Shown here piece by piece: positions 1 through 8,402 of a DNA stretch of 39,772 bases; positions within the stretch are counted from its first letter, which is position 1; each line of letters begins with the position of its first letter. Origin of the DNA: Thermoproteales archaeon (lineage in GTDB: Archaea > Thermoproteota > Thermoprotei > Thermofilales > Thermofilaceae). The notes under the pieces were generated by a model. That model did not search any database. It saw nothing but the letters and a program-made list of their open reading frames with translations, and was not told the origin of the DNA. The stretch lies in assembly GCA_021163245.1 (NCBI GenBank), contig JAGGXB010000115.1, positions 1 to 39,772 on the forward strand, written 5' to 3'. The translations under genes and the position numbers were made by a program.

Positions 1-3000
1 GTTAAGTTTACCCTAGAAAAACTTAATGAATTAAAAAAGGAAGGTGCACCAATAAGTATAGAAATACATAGCTTTAATACAACAATACCATATAACAATT
101 TTGCATATATTGAAATCAAGGGATTGAGCAAAAAAATCGATGCATATTCACTATATCCAAACTTGGTCGCTCTAGGTGGAACAGTAAACCTTACTGGAAA
201 ACTAATTTATGTCAAGGATGGAAGTTATCAATACATTAATGGAAAACCTATTGCTAATAATATCATTTTGATAGATTTTAATTCGGGGAAAAAATGGCTT
301 GACTTAGTCGCTCTTGGTGCCAAGGCAGTAATATTTATCGCTCCGGAGGATACTACAAGAATAGAGGCTGAGAAAAAAGTAACTTTATCTCCTTTAGATA
401 TCCCTCGACTATACGTGGATAAAGAAGCCGCGAAAATACTTGTTGAAGCAGCTAACAAAGGATTGACGGTAAGTGTAACTAACATATGTACCTGGAAACA
501 GGTAGAGGCATATAATATTATAGTTAAATACAATGGTACAGAAAACGTAGAAAATCCGATACTTATCACAGCTCATTTAGACACTATTTCCATCATACCC
601 AAACTTGCTCCAGGAGCAGAAGAGGCTATAAATCCATCTATCCTTTTATCATTTATCGAACAATTAAAGAAAAATAAACCAAAATACAGTATATGGTTTG
701 TCTTCTTCTCGGGTCACTGGCAGGGATTAAGTGGCCCTAGATATTTCGTAGAAGAATACATATTTCATAAGAACCTAAAGCCATATGTTGTGCTTAATCT
801 CGATTTATCTTCTTCTACTAGTCAGCTTGTAATTTATCCAGGTGGTTTATTTTATGGCCATAGAACACAAGGAGCACTCAATCTTTATAGGGATTTCAGA
901 ACTTCAGCACGAAGATGGATAAAAGAGTTCTATGATAAAGATAGGGAACTCTATCAGAAAATAAAGAGTGAGGCATATAACTATAATGCCACAACAGGCA
1001 TAATAACAGAAAAATCATTTGAAACAGGATATGCTATAAACCTGGCAAAAGATTTTATTCTAGATGCCGAACCATTTGGAATAGCTAAAATATTATCCGT
1101 CTCATACCTTACATACACAGATCTAAGATTAAAAACATTCACACCATTCGATACACCTGATAACATTAACTGGGAAAACATTAAGGCACAACTAAGCTTT
1201 GTAGCATTCTCTCTAAATCATATCCTTTCCGATATCAAATCTGTATATACAGGAAGTCTCGATTCATTAGGCCCAACACGTATTGAAGTCGACCCTATAA
1301 ACGGTGGTTTTGGATATGCCACTGTATCCGTCGAAGTCCTAGAATATAATCCAACCGTGCCAACATTATATGTTCCTGTACCAAAATCCCTAGTTGTAGT
1401 ACATAAAGTAACATGGTACTATAACACTGTAGGATCATTAGGAGTCACAACATACAACTTATTCTCATATATAGTTCAGTTAACCGACGACAAAGGCACC
1501 ACTAAGATAATAGGTATGGCTCCACAGGAAGTATTTATTGGTAATATAGAGGTTGTAGCCTACAAGGTTAACAATCAAGGAAGACTAATCTATGTACCAG
1601 ATATGGGCTCTAACGGTGCTGGAAAGTTTTCGTTTACACCACCACATCTAAAAGATGGAATTACAGTCAAAACTGTTGCCTTCAAAGCTGCTGGTCTACT
1701 CTTACCGTATCTAGCTATTCCAGACCAGCCGTGGGAACTTATAACCCTAAACATTTATAGAAAACCCTATTATGCTGTACCTTATACACATTATTCAAAT
1801 CCAGTACCAGTTTCAATTGATGCATTTTATGAAAACCTTGTAAGACCTGACTCTCACTCATATATCATAGATTACGAAAATAAGTTCGCTTTAGTTTTTG
1901 CACCGCCGAATAAAAATATTGAAGTGATGGGCACTCTTACAGGACTTGGTAGAAAAGCAATACTATTAATTAATTTAAAACCTGGAACAGAAGAAGGAAT
2001 AGGTTATAAACTAGGTGATATAGGTACCCTTAAAATAATACCTTTTGCCATACATCATTATGTCAGAGAATTATTTACTATAGCCGACTTAAGATATGAG
2101 AGAGCTATCAGTAGAGGTATTAGGGACTCAAGCATTGAACGTCTTATAAATCAATCAAAAATAGCTCTTACATTAGCTGATAAGTATTATAATGAAAAAA
2201 TCTATGACAAAGCATTGGTTCATACTTTTAGAGCATGGAGCTATACACTGGAACTTTATGAAAGAATGAGGACCATGTATGTCGACTTTACCAATGCTGT
2301 ACTGTTTATAATGTTGATTATTGCTCCTTTTGCAATAATAGCCGAAAAACTTGTAGGTCTAACAGGTGGCTTCAAGCGTCTTTTAATTATAGTTCTTGTC
2401 TCCCTCTCAGTATTCGCTATCTTCGCTATTCTTCACCCAGGCTTTTCAATAGTATACAGTATCTCCGCGTTGAGTCTCGGTGTAATTCTATTAATATTGT
2501 CTATTCCTACAGTCTTCTTCTTATTTCTAATATTTTCGAGAAGCCTCGGAAGAGTTAGAAAAGAGAGAGTTGGAGCACATTTCTTGGAAAGAGAAGCATT
2601 CGATTTGTTTGTTGCTGCAATGTCTATAGGCGTAGAAAATATGAAAAAGAGAGCTATACGTACTAGCCTAACACTTTTAACAATAATTCTAATCGTCATG
2701 TCTCTCGTATCTTTGACATCGGTGATTCCTGTTCCTAAGATTATAGAGGTTAATTATGCGTCTGCTTCAAAATATCCCGGTATACTTATTCAGTCCCAAT
2801 ACAATGAGCCTCTTGATATACGTATTGTCCAAGTTGTAAAGGAAATTGTTGGCGACAGAGGTTATATATCTGTTAGATATTGGTTGTATCCTCCTCTTAC
2901 AACTGAGAACTTTATATTAGGTGGAAAGAAGGGTACATACATAACGTTTAAGGCTGTAGTAGGTCTCTCAGCAGTAGAAATTAAGAAAGATTTCGCAAAT

Positions 3001-4323
3001 GTGTCACTTTACTTAGATCCCAACCTGGTTGATTTACCGAGTTCGTGTATATTACCAAAATCCATAGCTCAGTTGTTAGGTGTAAACGTTGGAGACACTG
3101 TTAGATTTAGCGGATATACATTAAATGTTGCTGGTATTTATGACGATTCACTTGCACTAAAAACTATTGGCGACATTGATGAGGAAACAGGTAAACCCAT
3201 ATATTTTGGACCAAGACCTTATGATGTTGTAAAAATGAATGATGAACAAAGATTTGATAAACTTTTCAGACTTTCATGGAGCGAAATTATCGTCATAAAC
3301 TCTGAATTTATGAAAAATATGCCAGGTGCATTTATACCTTCGATAAAAGTCATCCTGAAAGATAACTTAAATGAAACAACTGTCAGAACTATGGCTAGAG
3401 AAATATTCTCCACTTATAAGAAAATCGAAGTCTATGGAAGCTATAAAGGGAAAGGATTTCTCTTAAGCAGTAGATTTGTTCAAGAATTCTTTGGCTTCAG
3501 CTTTATAATAACACCAGTCATAATTGCTGGCTTAGTCCTTGCAACGACAATATTAAGCAACGTTCAGGAGAGAACAAAGGAAATCTCAATATATAGTTCT
3601 TTAGGTTTGGCACCACTTCACGTAGCTGGAATGTTCCTTGCCGAAACTTTAGCTTATGGTATACTGGGCTCAATAGTAGGTTATGTTGGAGGTATAATAA
3701 TGGCTAGAATATTCAACTTCGCTCTATTAACTGGAGGAATGATCGGAATGAATTATTCAAGCTCGTCAGTATTTGCTTCTATAGGCTTAGTATTTGCATT
3801 AATTCTCCTAGCCTCATTGTATCCATTCTTCCTAGTATCCAAGTTAGTTACTCCATCGCTTGAAAGAAGATGGAGAATCTCAACTAAACCCAGGGGAGAT
3901 CTTTGGGAAATTCCATTACCATTTACATTCAGAGAAGATCATCTTGTGGAGGGTTTAGCTATGTTCCTAAGCGAGTTTATGGAGACTCATAAAGTCGAAA
4001 GAGCTGGTGGATTCAGTACCATATCTTATCAAGTAGGTATCAAAAGAGGTGAATCAGCTATCATTAAAGGAAAAGTATGGTTGCCTCCATTTGAACAAAA
4101 CATAATCCAAGAATTCCAGATCATATTTAAGAAAAGCTTGACAGAAAACAAATATGTAACACAGCTACTAGTTAAAAGAGTAAGTGGCCCATATGATGCA
4201 TGGGTAACATCAGCCGAATCTTTTGCAAGAATAATACGTAAACAATTCCTTACATGGAGATTATTAACACCAGAAGACCGGAATAAGTATATTAAGGAAG
4301 CTGAAAAATTTATAGGTGTCTAA
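1..4323 (+). CDS. M28-peptidase-like ectodomain fused to FtsX/MacB-type permease (5' end missing)
   Basis: The reading frame is open from base 1, so the gene starts upstream; 1440 residues are visible and comparison with the full paralog at 27034-31593 suggests roughly 100 are missing. The order is a PA-like segment (about 240-420), an M28-like domain (about 520-1230), a carboxypeptidase-regulatory-like beta domain (about 1260-1700), a helical stretch, three or four membrane helices (2280-2560), a MacB-type helix and extracellular core (2640-3480), three further helices with an FtsX signature (ERTKEISIYSSLGLAP, near 3570) and a C-terminal domain of about 150 residues. In the M28 part the first His and Asp remain (AHLDT, His at 574), the bridging Asp is Glu (619), the catalytic Glu pair is Gly-His (712-717) and the last His is gone, so peptidase activity is unlikely. 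It runs directly into the OPT-like gene. No ABC ATPase is nearby. The fusion is clear; its role is unknown. Confidence 0.8.
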   Translation, partial: VKFTLEKLNELKKEGAPISIEIHSFNTTIPYNNFAYIEIKGLSKKIDAYSLYPNLVALGGTVNLTGKLIYVKDGSYQYINGKPIANNIILIDFNSGKKWLDLVALGAKAVIFIAPEDTTRIEAEKKVTLSPLDIPRLYVDKEAAKILVEAANKGLTVSVTNICTWKQVEAYNIIVKYNGTENVENPILITAHLDTISIIPKLAPGAEEAINPSILLSFIEQLKKNKPKYSIWFVFFSGHWQGLSGPRYFVEEYIFHKNLKPYVVLNLDLSSSTSQLVIYPGGLFYGHRTQGALNLYRDFRTSARRWIKEFYDKDRELYQKIKSEAYNYNATTGIITEKSFETGYAINLAKDFILDAEPFGIAKILSVSYLTYTDLRLKTFTPFDTPDNINWENIKAQLSFVAFSLNHILSDIKSVYTGSLDSLGPTRIEVDPINGGFGYATVSVEVLEYNPTVPTLYVPVPKSLVVVHKVTWYYNTVGSLGVTTYNLFSYIVQLTDDKGTTKIIGMAPQEVFIGNIEVVAYKVNNQGRLIYVPDMGSNGAGKFSFTPPHLKDGITVKTVAFKAAGLLLPYLAIPDQPWELITLNIYRKPYYAVPYTHYSNPVPVSIDAFYENLVRPDSHSYIIDYENKFALVFAPPNKNIEVMGTLTGLGRKAILLINLKPGTEEGIGYKLGDIGTLKIIPFAIHHYVRELFTIADLRYERAISRGIRDSSIERLINQSKIALTLADKYYNEKIYDKALVHTFRAWSYTLELYERMRTMYVDFTNAVLFIMLIIAPFAIIAEKLVGLTGGFKRLLIIVLVSLSVFAIFAILHPGFSIVYSISALSLGVILLILSIPTVFFLFLIFSRSLGRVRKERVGAHFLEREAFDLFVAAMSIGVENMKKRAIRTSLTLLTIILIVMSLVSLTSVIPVPKIIEVNYASASKYPGILIQSQYNEPLDIRIVQVVKEIVGDRGYISVRYWLYPPLTTENFILGGKKGTYITFKAVVGLSAVEIKKDFANVSLYLDPNLVDLPSSCILPKSIAQLLGVNVGDTVRFSGYTLNVAGIYDDSLALKTIGDIDEETGKPIYFGPRPYDVVKMNDEQRFDKLFRLSWSEIIVINSEFMKNMPGAFIPSIKVILKDNLNETTVRTMAREIFSTYKKIEVYGSYKGKGFLLSSRFVQEFFGFSFIITPVIIAGLVLATTILSNVQERTKEISIYSSLGLAPLHVAGMFLAETLAYGILGSIVGYVGGIIMARIFNFALLTGGMIGMNYSSSSVFASIGLVFALILLASLYPFFLVSKLVTPSLERRWRISTKPRGDLWEIPLPFTFREDHLVEGLAMFLSEFMETHKVERAGGFSTISYQVGIKRGESAIIKGKVWLPPFEQNIIQEFQIIFKKSLTENKYVTQLLVKRVSGPYDAWVTSAESFARIIRKQFLTWRLLTPEDRNKYIKEAEKFIGV

Positions 4324-4324
4324 T

Positions 4325-6229
4325 ATGAGCAAGATAGAAGAATTTAAAGAAGGTTTAACTCCTGTATCACTACTCGCCATAGTATACGCTGCCGTAGTAA
4401 TGACCCCAGTATTAATGTACATGTATCTTCTAACTGGTTTACCCAATGCAGCAAGATTTATCCCCGTTTTTGTCTCCTTACTCCTATTCACAGAAGTAGG
4501 AAGATTTGTAGGAAGATACATAACTACGCAGGAGGCATATATTATATACTTCATGACTGAGATAGTAGCGTTTGACGCACTTTATTGGATGGGATTAATA
4601 CAAGCTGTATATTATCAAAAAGCGCCTTATACAGAGCTCTTCGGTATAGCCTCAAAGATTCCATGGTGGGCAGCACCAAATATAAATTCATATGCCGTAC
4701 AATTCAGGACATTGTTCGCATGGGATTGGGTAATACCAATTTTTGTAACATTGATAGGAACAACTGGAGGTGTACTTATCGATATTGGTTTATCATTCAT
4801 ATTTGCACAGCTATTCATAGAACTGGAGAATCTACCTTTCCCAATAGCCCCGATAGATGCCCAAGCTATAAGTACATTAACTGAAAGAACCGCAAACAAG
4901 ATGGTTGTATTCTCATTCGCTGCAATAATAAGTTTCGTTTATGAAATAGTTCTTTATGGTCTACCAAGGCTTACAGAGGCTTTGATAGGAGTAACTATTC
5001 AATTTATACCTTACCCATGGGTTGACCTTACTGAATCCTTTGCATCTGTTTTACCCGGAGCACTCATAGGTATAGCTACCGATATATCTTCTTTTGCGGT
5101 AGGATGGGTTATACCATGGGACAGTGTCATATGGTTACTAATAGGATCAGTAGGCTTCTATATTGTCGGAAATACACTTGCCATACAGTTAGCAGACATA
5201 ACTAAGATACCAATGTTCTTGAAATGGAAAGCCGATTGGTCACCTGTAGCAAAAATAGACTGGCTATGGCAGAGATCAATATATGATCTATGGGCAAGTC
5301 CACAAATAGGACTATCTATTGGTGTGGGTCTATTTTCCTTCATCATATCTGCCAAATATATTCGTTCAGCCATAAACAGTCTAAGCCATATGACCGCTAT
5401 AACCAGAGAAAAAGGCTATATCAATCTTAAATGGGTTCTATTAATGATTATAGTTGGTTCTGCAATGGGTATAATGGTCGATATCTGGCTTTATCCACAG
5501 TTATGGTTTGTATGGATATTCTTATGGACAGTCATGCCATTTCTACAAGGTATTCTACTAGGACGAAGCTATGGAGAGGTAGGTTTAGGAGTTCAGATAC
5601 CCTATGTCAGAGAAGCATTTCTTATATCATTTACTCCTCCAGGAGATGTTTATCCATGGATGGTTCCTGCTAAAGTCTCGACAGCCGCAGGCATAATCAC
5701 ACATAGATTAAAAGTTGCTATGCTTACAAAGACAAAGCCAATAGATTACTTTAAGGCTTATGCTCTTACATTACCACTCGTTTTACTACTAAGCTTTATA
5801 TATTTACAAGTATTTTGGAGCATAGCACCAATGCCATCAGCATTTTATCCATGGACAGCTATTACTTGGCCAATAATGTCACTTAACTTCTCATTATGGG
5901 TTTCACGTTCAATTGAAATCTTCAAACCTGAATTAATATTAGGCGTCGCAGCCATAGTGTTATCTGTTTCATTATTAGCTAGAAAATTCAAAATACCGTT
6001 CTCTCCAATTGGTTTTGCAGCTGGCGCAGCTGTTGTACCACCCTTCGCTTTTAACTATTTCCTAGGCGCACTTGTAGGAAAATTAATAATAAGAAAATAT
6101 GGTAAAGAAGCATGGGAACAAAACAGATCTGTCATTATTGCCGGGTTATTCTGTGGAATAGGATTAGCATTAGCTCTCTCAGTAGCTATTGCGATCGTCA
6201 CGAGATCGATTTGGACAACTCCTTACTAA
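4325..6229 (+). CDS. OPT/DUF6785-like polytopic membrane transporter
   Basis: This 634-residue protein is almost wholly hydrophobic, with perhaps 14-16 membrane helices. It resembles the DUF6785/DUF6784 proteins and more distantly the oligopeptide transporter (OPT) superfamily: an N-terminal EGLTP motif, a central LENLPFPIAPIDAQ segment, an aromatic loop ending in a DLWASPQ motif, and a C-terminal small-residue-rich helix pair. It is collinear with the product of 31593-33467. I chose ATG 4325 over the in-frame GTG at 4316 because the GTG lies in a GGTG Shine-Dalgarno-like stretch and the paralog starts just before the same EGLTP motif. It begins one base after the stop of the M28-like/FtsX gene, so the two are surely co-transcribed. 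The substrate cannot be read from sequence; peptides, metal chelates or oligosaccharides are possible. Confidence 0.75.
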   Translation: MSKIEEFKEGLTPVSLLAIVYAAVVMTPVLMYMYLLTGLPNAARFIPVFVSLLLFTEVGRFVGRYITTQEAYIIYFMTEIVAFDALYWMGLIQAVYYQKAPYTELFGIASKIPWWAAPNINSYAVQFRTLFAWDWVIPIFVTLIGTTGGVLIDIGLSFIFAQLFIELENLPFPIAPIDAQAISTLTERTANKMVVFSFAAIISFVYEIVLYGLPRLTEALIGVTIQFIPYPWVDLTESFASVLPGALIGIATDISSFAVGWVIPWDSVIWLLIGSVGFYIVGNTLAIQLADITKIPMFLKWKADWSPVAKIDWLWQRSIYDLWASPQIGLSIGVGLFSFIISAKYIRSAINSLSHMTAITREKGYINLKWVLLMIIVGSAMGIMVDIWLYPQLWFVWIFLWTVMPFLQGILLGRSYGEVGLGVQIPYVREAFLISFTPPGDVYPWMVPAKVSTAAGIITHRLKVAMLTKTKPIDYFKAYALTLPLVLLLSFIYLQVFWSIAPMPSAFYPWTAITWPIMSLNFSLWVSRSIEIFKPELILGVAAIVLSVSLLARKFKIPFSPIGFAAGAAVVPPFAFNYFLGALVGKLIIRKYGKEAWEQNRSVIIAGLFCGIGLALALSVAIAIVTRSIWTTPY

Positions 6230-6233
6230 AACA

Positions 6234-6257
6234 TTTTTCTTTTTATTTTAATTTTTT
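6234..6257 (+). terminator. T-rich archaeal terminator
   Basis: Three runs of four to six T lie directly after the stop of the OPT-like gene at 6229, as in intrinsic archaeal termination. The tract overlaps the 3' end of the convergent DUF89 gene. No stable hairpin is visible. Confidence 0.5.
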
Positions 6258-7118
6258 AAAATAAGCAACTGAATCTCCAGGGTTTACTCCCAATGAGGTT
6301 GCCACAGGTATACACTTAGCCTTTAGTAGAAATGCTATATTTTTAGAATAAGGCTCATCTAGATAGGCTTCATAGTTGGCCATTCCCTTAGAAATTACAA
6401 GATCTGCATTTTTTATTTTCTCCATTGTATCCTTTGATATTTCGTCAGGAAACGGTCCAGCTGCATCACTCTCTGTTGATAGAAGCAAAGCATATTTTTG
6501 GAACCCTAAACGGAGAGCATCACTATAAAGAACATCGTTTTGATAGGGTTTTCCTTTAGCTACAACGAATATTTTTGCAGAAGTATTTTCTCTTATAAAT
6601 TTTACAAGTAGTAGATCAAAAACGGCTTCTCCACAATTATCTAACAAATATATTATTTCATTAACCGTAAATATTTCTTGAAATATTTCTTTTGTATGGT
6701 CAATCTTTAAGTTATCATCAAAAAGAATTTGTTCAAGTTCATCTGGTGTAAAGTTATATGGCGTTCCTGGGTCAAGCATGTTTGAATTAATAGAAAGAAG
6801 TACTAATTGTCTAAACTTTTTATATCCCTTTAAACCTGAGATTCTCTCCTTTATTTTTCCTAGTATGTTAGATGCAATCATCGTGGATTCTTCTTTATAT
6901 ATTTTATATGGATCTTCCACTCCAGTCAATTCTTTAACTAATCTAAAACCTATGGTAGCCAACCTTACTGTGGAAGCATTGGGACTGATATATGGTTGTA
7001 TTTTTTCTATAAACTTTGTCATTGCCTCAATTTTCTGATCGTTTTGTAGAGGAGTATCTTGTATTTCTTGTAATCTTACTTTCATTATACATGGTATACA
7101 TTGCGGCCAAATCCTCAT
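6243..7118 (-). CDS. DUF89 / ARMT1-like damage-control phosphatase
   Basis: The 291-residue protein belongs to the DUF89 family, metal-dependent phosphatases thought to clear damaged phosphometabolites; the eukaryotic relative ARMT1 acts on phosphosugars. Visible marks are the N-terminal CIPC pair (Cys7, Cys10) typical of the archaeal group, the LLDNCGEAVFD metal-site motif, the VAKGKP segment, the DLVISKGMANYE motif and a C-terminal GVNPGDSV. I chose ATG 7118, because the longer frame begins at a TTG (7130) and the TATA-like element near 7145-7153 lies about 27-30 bases before 7118. It converges on the OPT-like gene and diverges from the radical SAM gene. The family is secure; the substrate is unknown. 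Confidence 0.85.
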   Translation of the reverse strand: MRIWPQCIPCIMKVRLQEIQDTPLQNDQKIEAMTKFIEKIQPYISPNASTVRLATIGFRLVKELTGVEDPYKIYKEESTMIASNILGKIKERISGLKGYKKFRQLVLLSINSNMLDPGTPYNFTPDELEQILFDDNLKIDHTKEIFQEIFTVNEIIYLLDNCGEAVFDLLLVKFIRENTSAKIFVVAKGKPYQNDVLYSDALRLGFQKYALLLSTESDAAGPFPDEISKDTMEKIKNADLVISKGMANYEAYLDEPYSKNIAFLLKAKCIPVATSLGVNPGDSVAYFKKLK

Positions 7119-7142
7119 AAGAATCGACAATAACAGTTGAGC

Positions 7143-7157
7143 ATAATATAAATACTT
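7143..7157 (-). promoter_or_regulatory. TATA-like element of the DUF89 gene
   Basis: The reverse strand here reads AAGTATTTATATTAT. Its centre lies about 30 bases before ATG 7118, which fits a nearly leaderless transcript and argues against the TTG start at 7130. The same 101-base gap must also hold the promoter of the divergent radical SAM gene. Confidence 0.4.
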
Positions 7158-7219
7158 AACTTTTCTAGCATTAAACGAATTATATAGTATTATGATTATT
7201 ATTAATAATATAGTGATGA

Positions 7220-8272
7220 ATGTTGAGAAATGAAACTCGTTTTATTCGCGAAGCAAAATATTATGAAAAACTTGATAAACAGTTGGTGAGATGTCTCCTT
7301 TGTCCCTGGAAGTGTTTATTAGATAATACACAGACGGGACTTTGTAACGTTAGAAAAAACATCGATGGTAAACTTTACACTTTGATATATGGGCTTGTTT
7401 CCTCGGTAGCCATTGATCCCATTGAAAAGAAACCATTATTTCATTTTTATCCGGGTGCACCTATCTTTAGTATAAGTAGCGTTGGTTGTAACTTCAAATG
7501 TCCATGGTGCCAAAACTGGGAGATTTCACAGGTTTCTCCTGAAAAATTTCCAGGCGAATATATGTCTCCTGAGGATGTAGTTAAAACAATGAAAAATTAT
7601 AAAGTTCCCTTCCTTGCATTCACATACAATGAGCCGATAATTTGGTATGAATACATGTATGATACTGCTAGATTAACATCAAGAGAAGGATTTAAGAACG
7701 TTATAGTAAGTAACGGTCATATAAATATAGAGCCTCTAGATGAACTGATTCCATATATACATGCAGCAAATATTGATGTAAAAGCATTTAATCCTTCAAC
7801 CTATCTAAAAATAATTAGAGGAAAACTTGAAGCTGTTCTAGATGCTATTGTCGAGATGAAAAGGAAAAAGATTCATGTAGAAACAACGTATCTTGTAATA
7901 CCTGGTTTAAACGATACAGAGGACGAGTTCAGGAAAATGACTAAATGGCACTTAGACAATCTCGGTCCAGAAACACCCCTGCATTTGAGCAGGTTTTATC
8001 CCATGTATAAATATTCTGACAAACCTTCAACACCTGTTGAAACATTGGAAAAGCTTTGGAGCATAGCTAAAGAAGAAGGATTATTTTATGTGTATATCGG
8101 AAATGTTCCATGGCATAAAGGTGAAAATACATATTGTCCTTTCTGCGGGAAACTCCTCATTAGACGTATAGGATATGATATACTTGAATGGAATCTCGAT
8201 GAAGAAAACAGATGTAAATATTGTGGAAAAAAGATTCATATAATCGGTAACCGTTGGAAAAAGCCTAGTTAA
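7220..8272 (+). CDS. amrS: AmmeMemoRadiSam-system radical SAM protein
   Basis: This 350-residue protein matches the AmrS family (pyruvate-formate-lyase-activating-enzyme-like). The radical SAM cluster motif CNFKCPWC (Cys90, Cys94, Cys97) is intact and followed by QNWEIS. An N-terminal Cys set (Cys25, 28, 32, 42) is characteristic of AmrS, and the C-terminus carries two Cys pairs (CPFCG and CKYCG) that form a probable zinc ribbon. The family co-occurs in genomes with AMMECR1 and Memo homologs, but neither is in this window. The reaction is not settled for most members. It starts at ATG 7220, diverges from the DUF89 gene and stands alone as a transcription unit, with a 130-base gap before IleRS. 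Confidence 0.85.
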   Translation: MLRNETRFIREAKYYEKLDKQLVRCLLCPWKCLLDNTQTGLCNVRKNIDGKLYTLIYGLVSSVAIDPIEKKPLFHFYPGAPIFSISSVGCNFKCPWCQNWEISQVSPEKFPGEYMSPEDVVKTMKNYKVPFLAFTYNEPIIWYEYMYDTARLTSREGFKNVIVSNGHINIEPLDELIPYIHAANIDVKAFNPSTYLKIIRGKLEAVLDAIVEMKRKKIHVETTYLVIPGLNDTEDEFRKMTKWHLDNLGPETPLHLSRFYPMYKYSDKPSTPVETLEKLWSIAKEEGLFYVYIGNVPWHKGENTYCPFCGKLLIRRIGYDILEWNLDEENRCKYCGKKIHIIGNRWKKPS

Positions 8273-8359
8273 CAAAAATTTTAAATCTAGCTAGTTAATC
8301 TTTTTTGAGGGGATGTATATTATTTACAAGTAATCTCTCCTACAACAAAAATTTTAAAT
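8271..8359. repeat. Direct repeat aacaaaaattttaaat (8271-8286 and 8344-8359)
   Basis: A 16-base sequence occurs twice in the gap between the radical SAM and IleRS genes, 73 bases apart. The core AAATTTTAAAT resembles an archaeal TATA element, so this may be a duplicated promoter. The second copy lies about 45-60 bases before the chosen IleRS start. Confidence 0.5.
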
Positions 8360-8402
8360 TGAGTCTAGTCTTCTTAAGAAGTGTTTCTAATTGGTGAAGA
8401 TG

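Noticed and set aside
4316-4324. GTG start for the first OPT-like transporter
   Set aside because: The GTG belongs to a GGTG site and the paralog's start lines up with ATG 4325.
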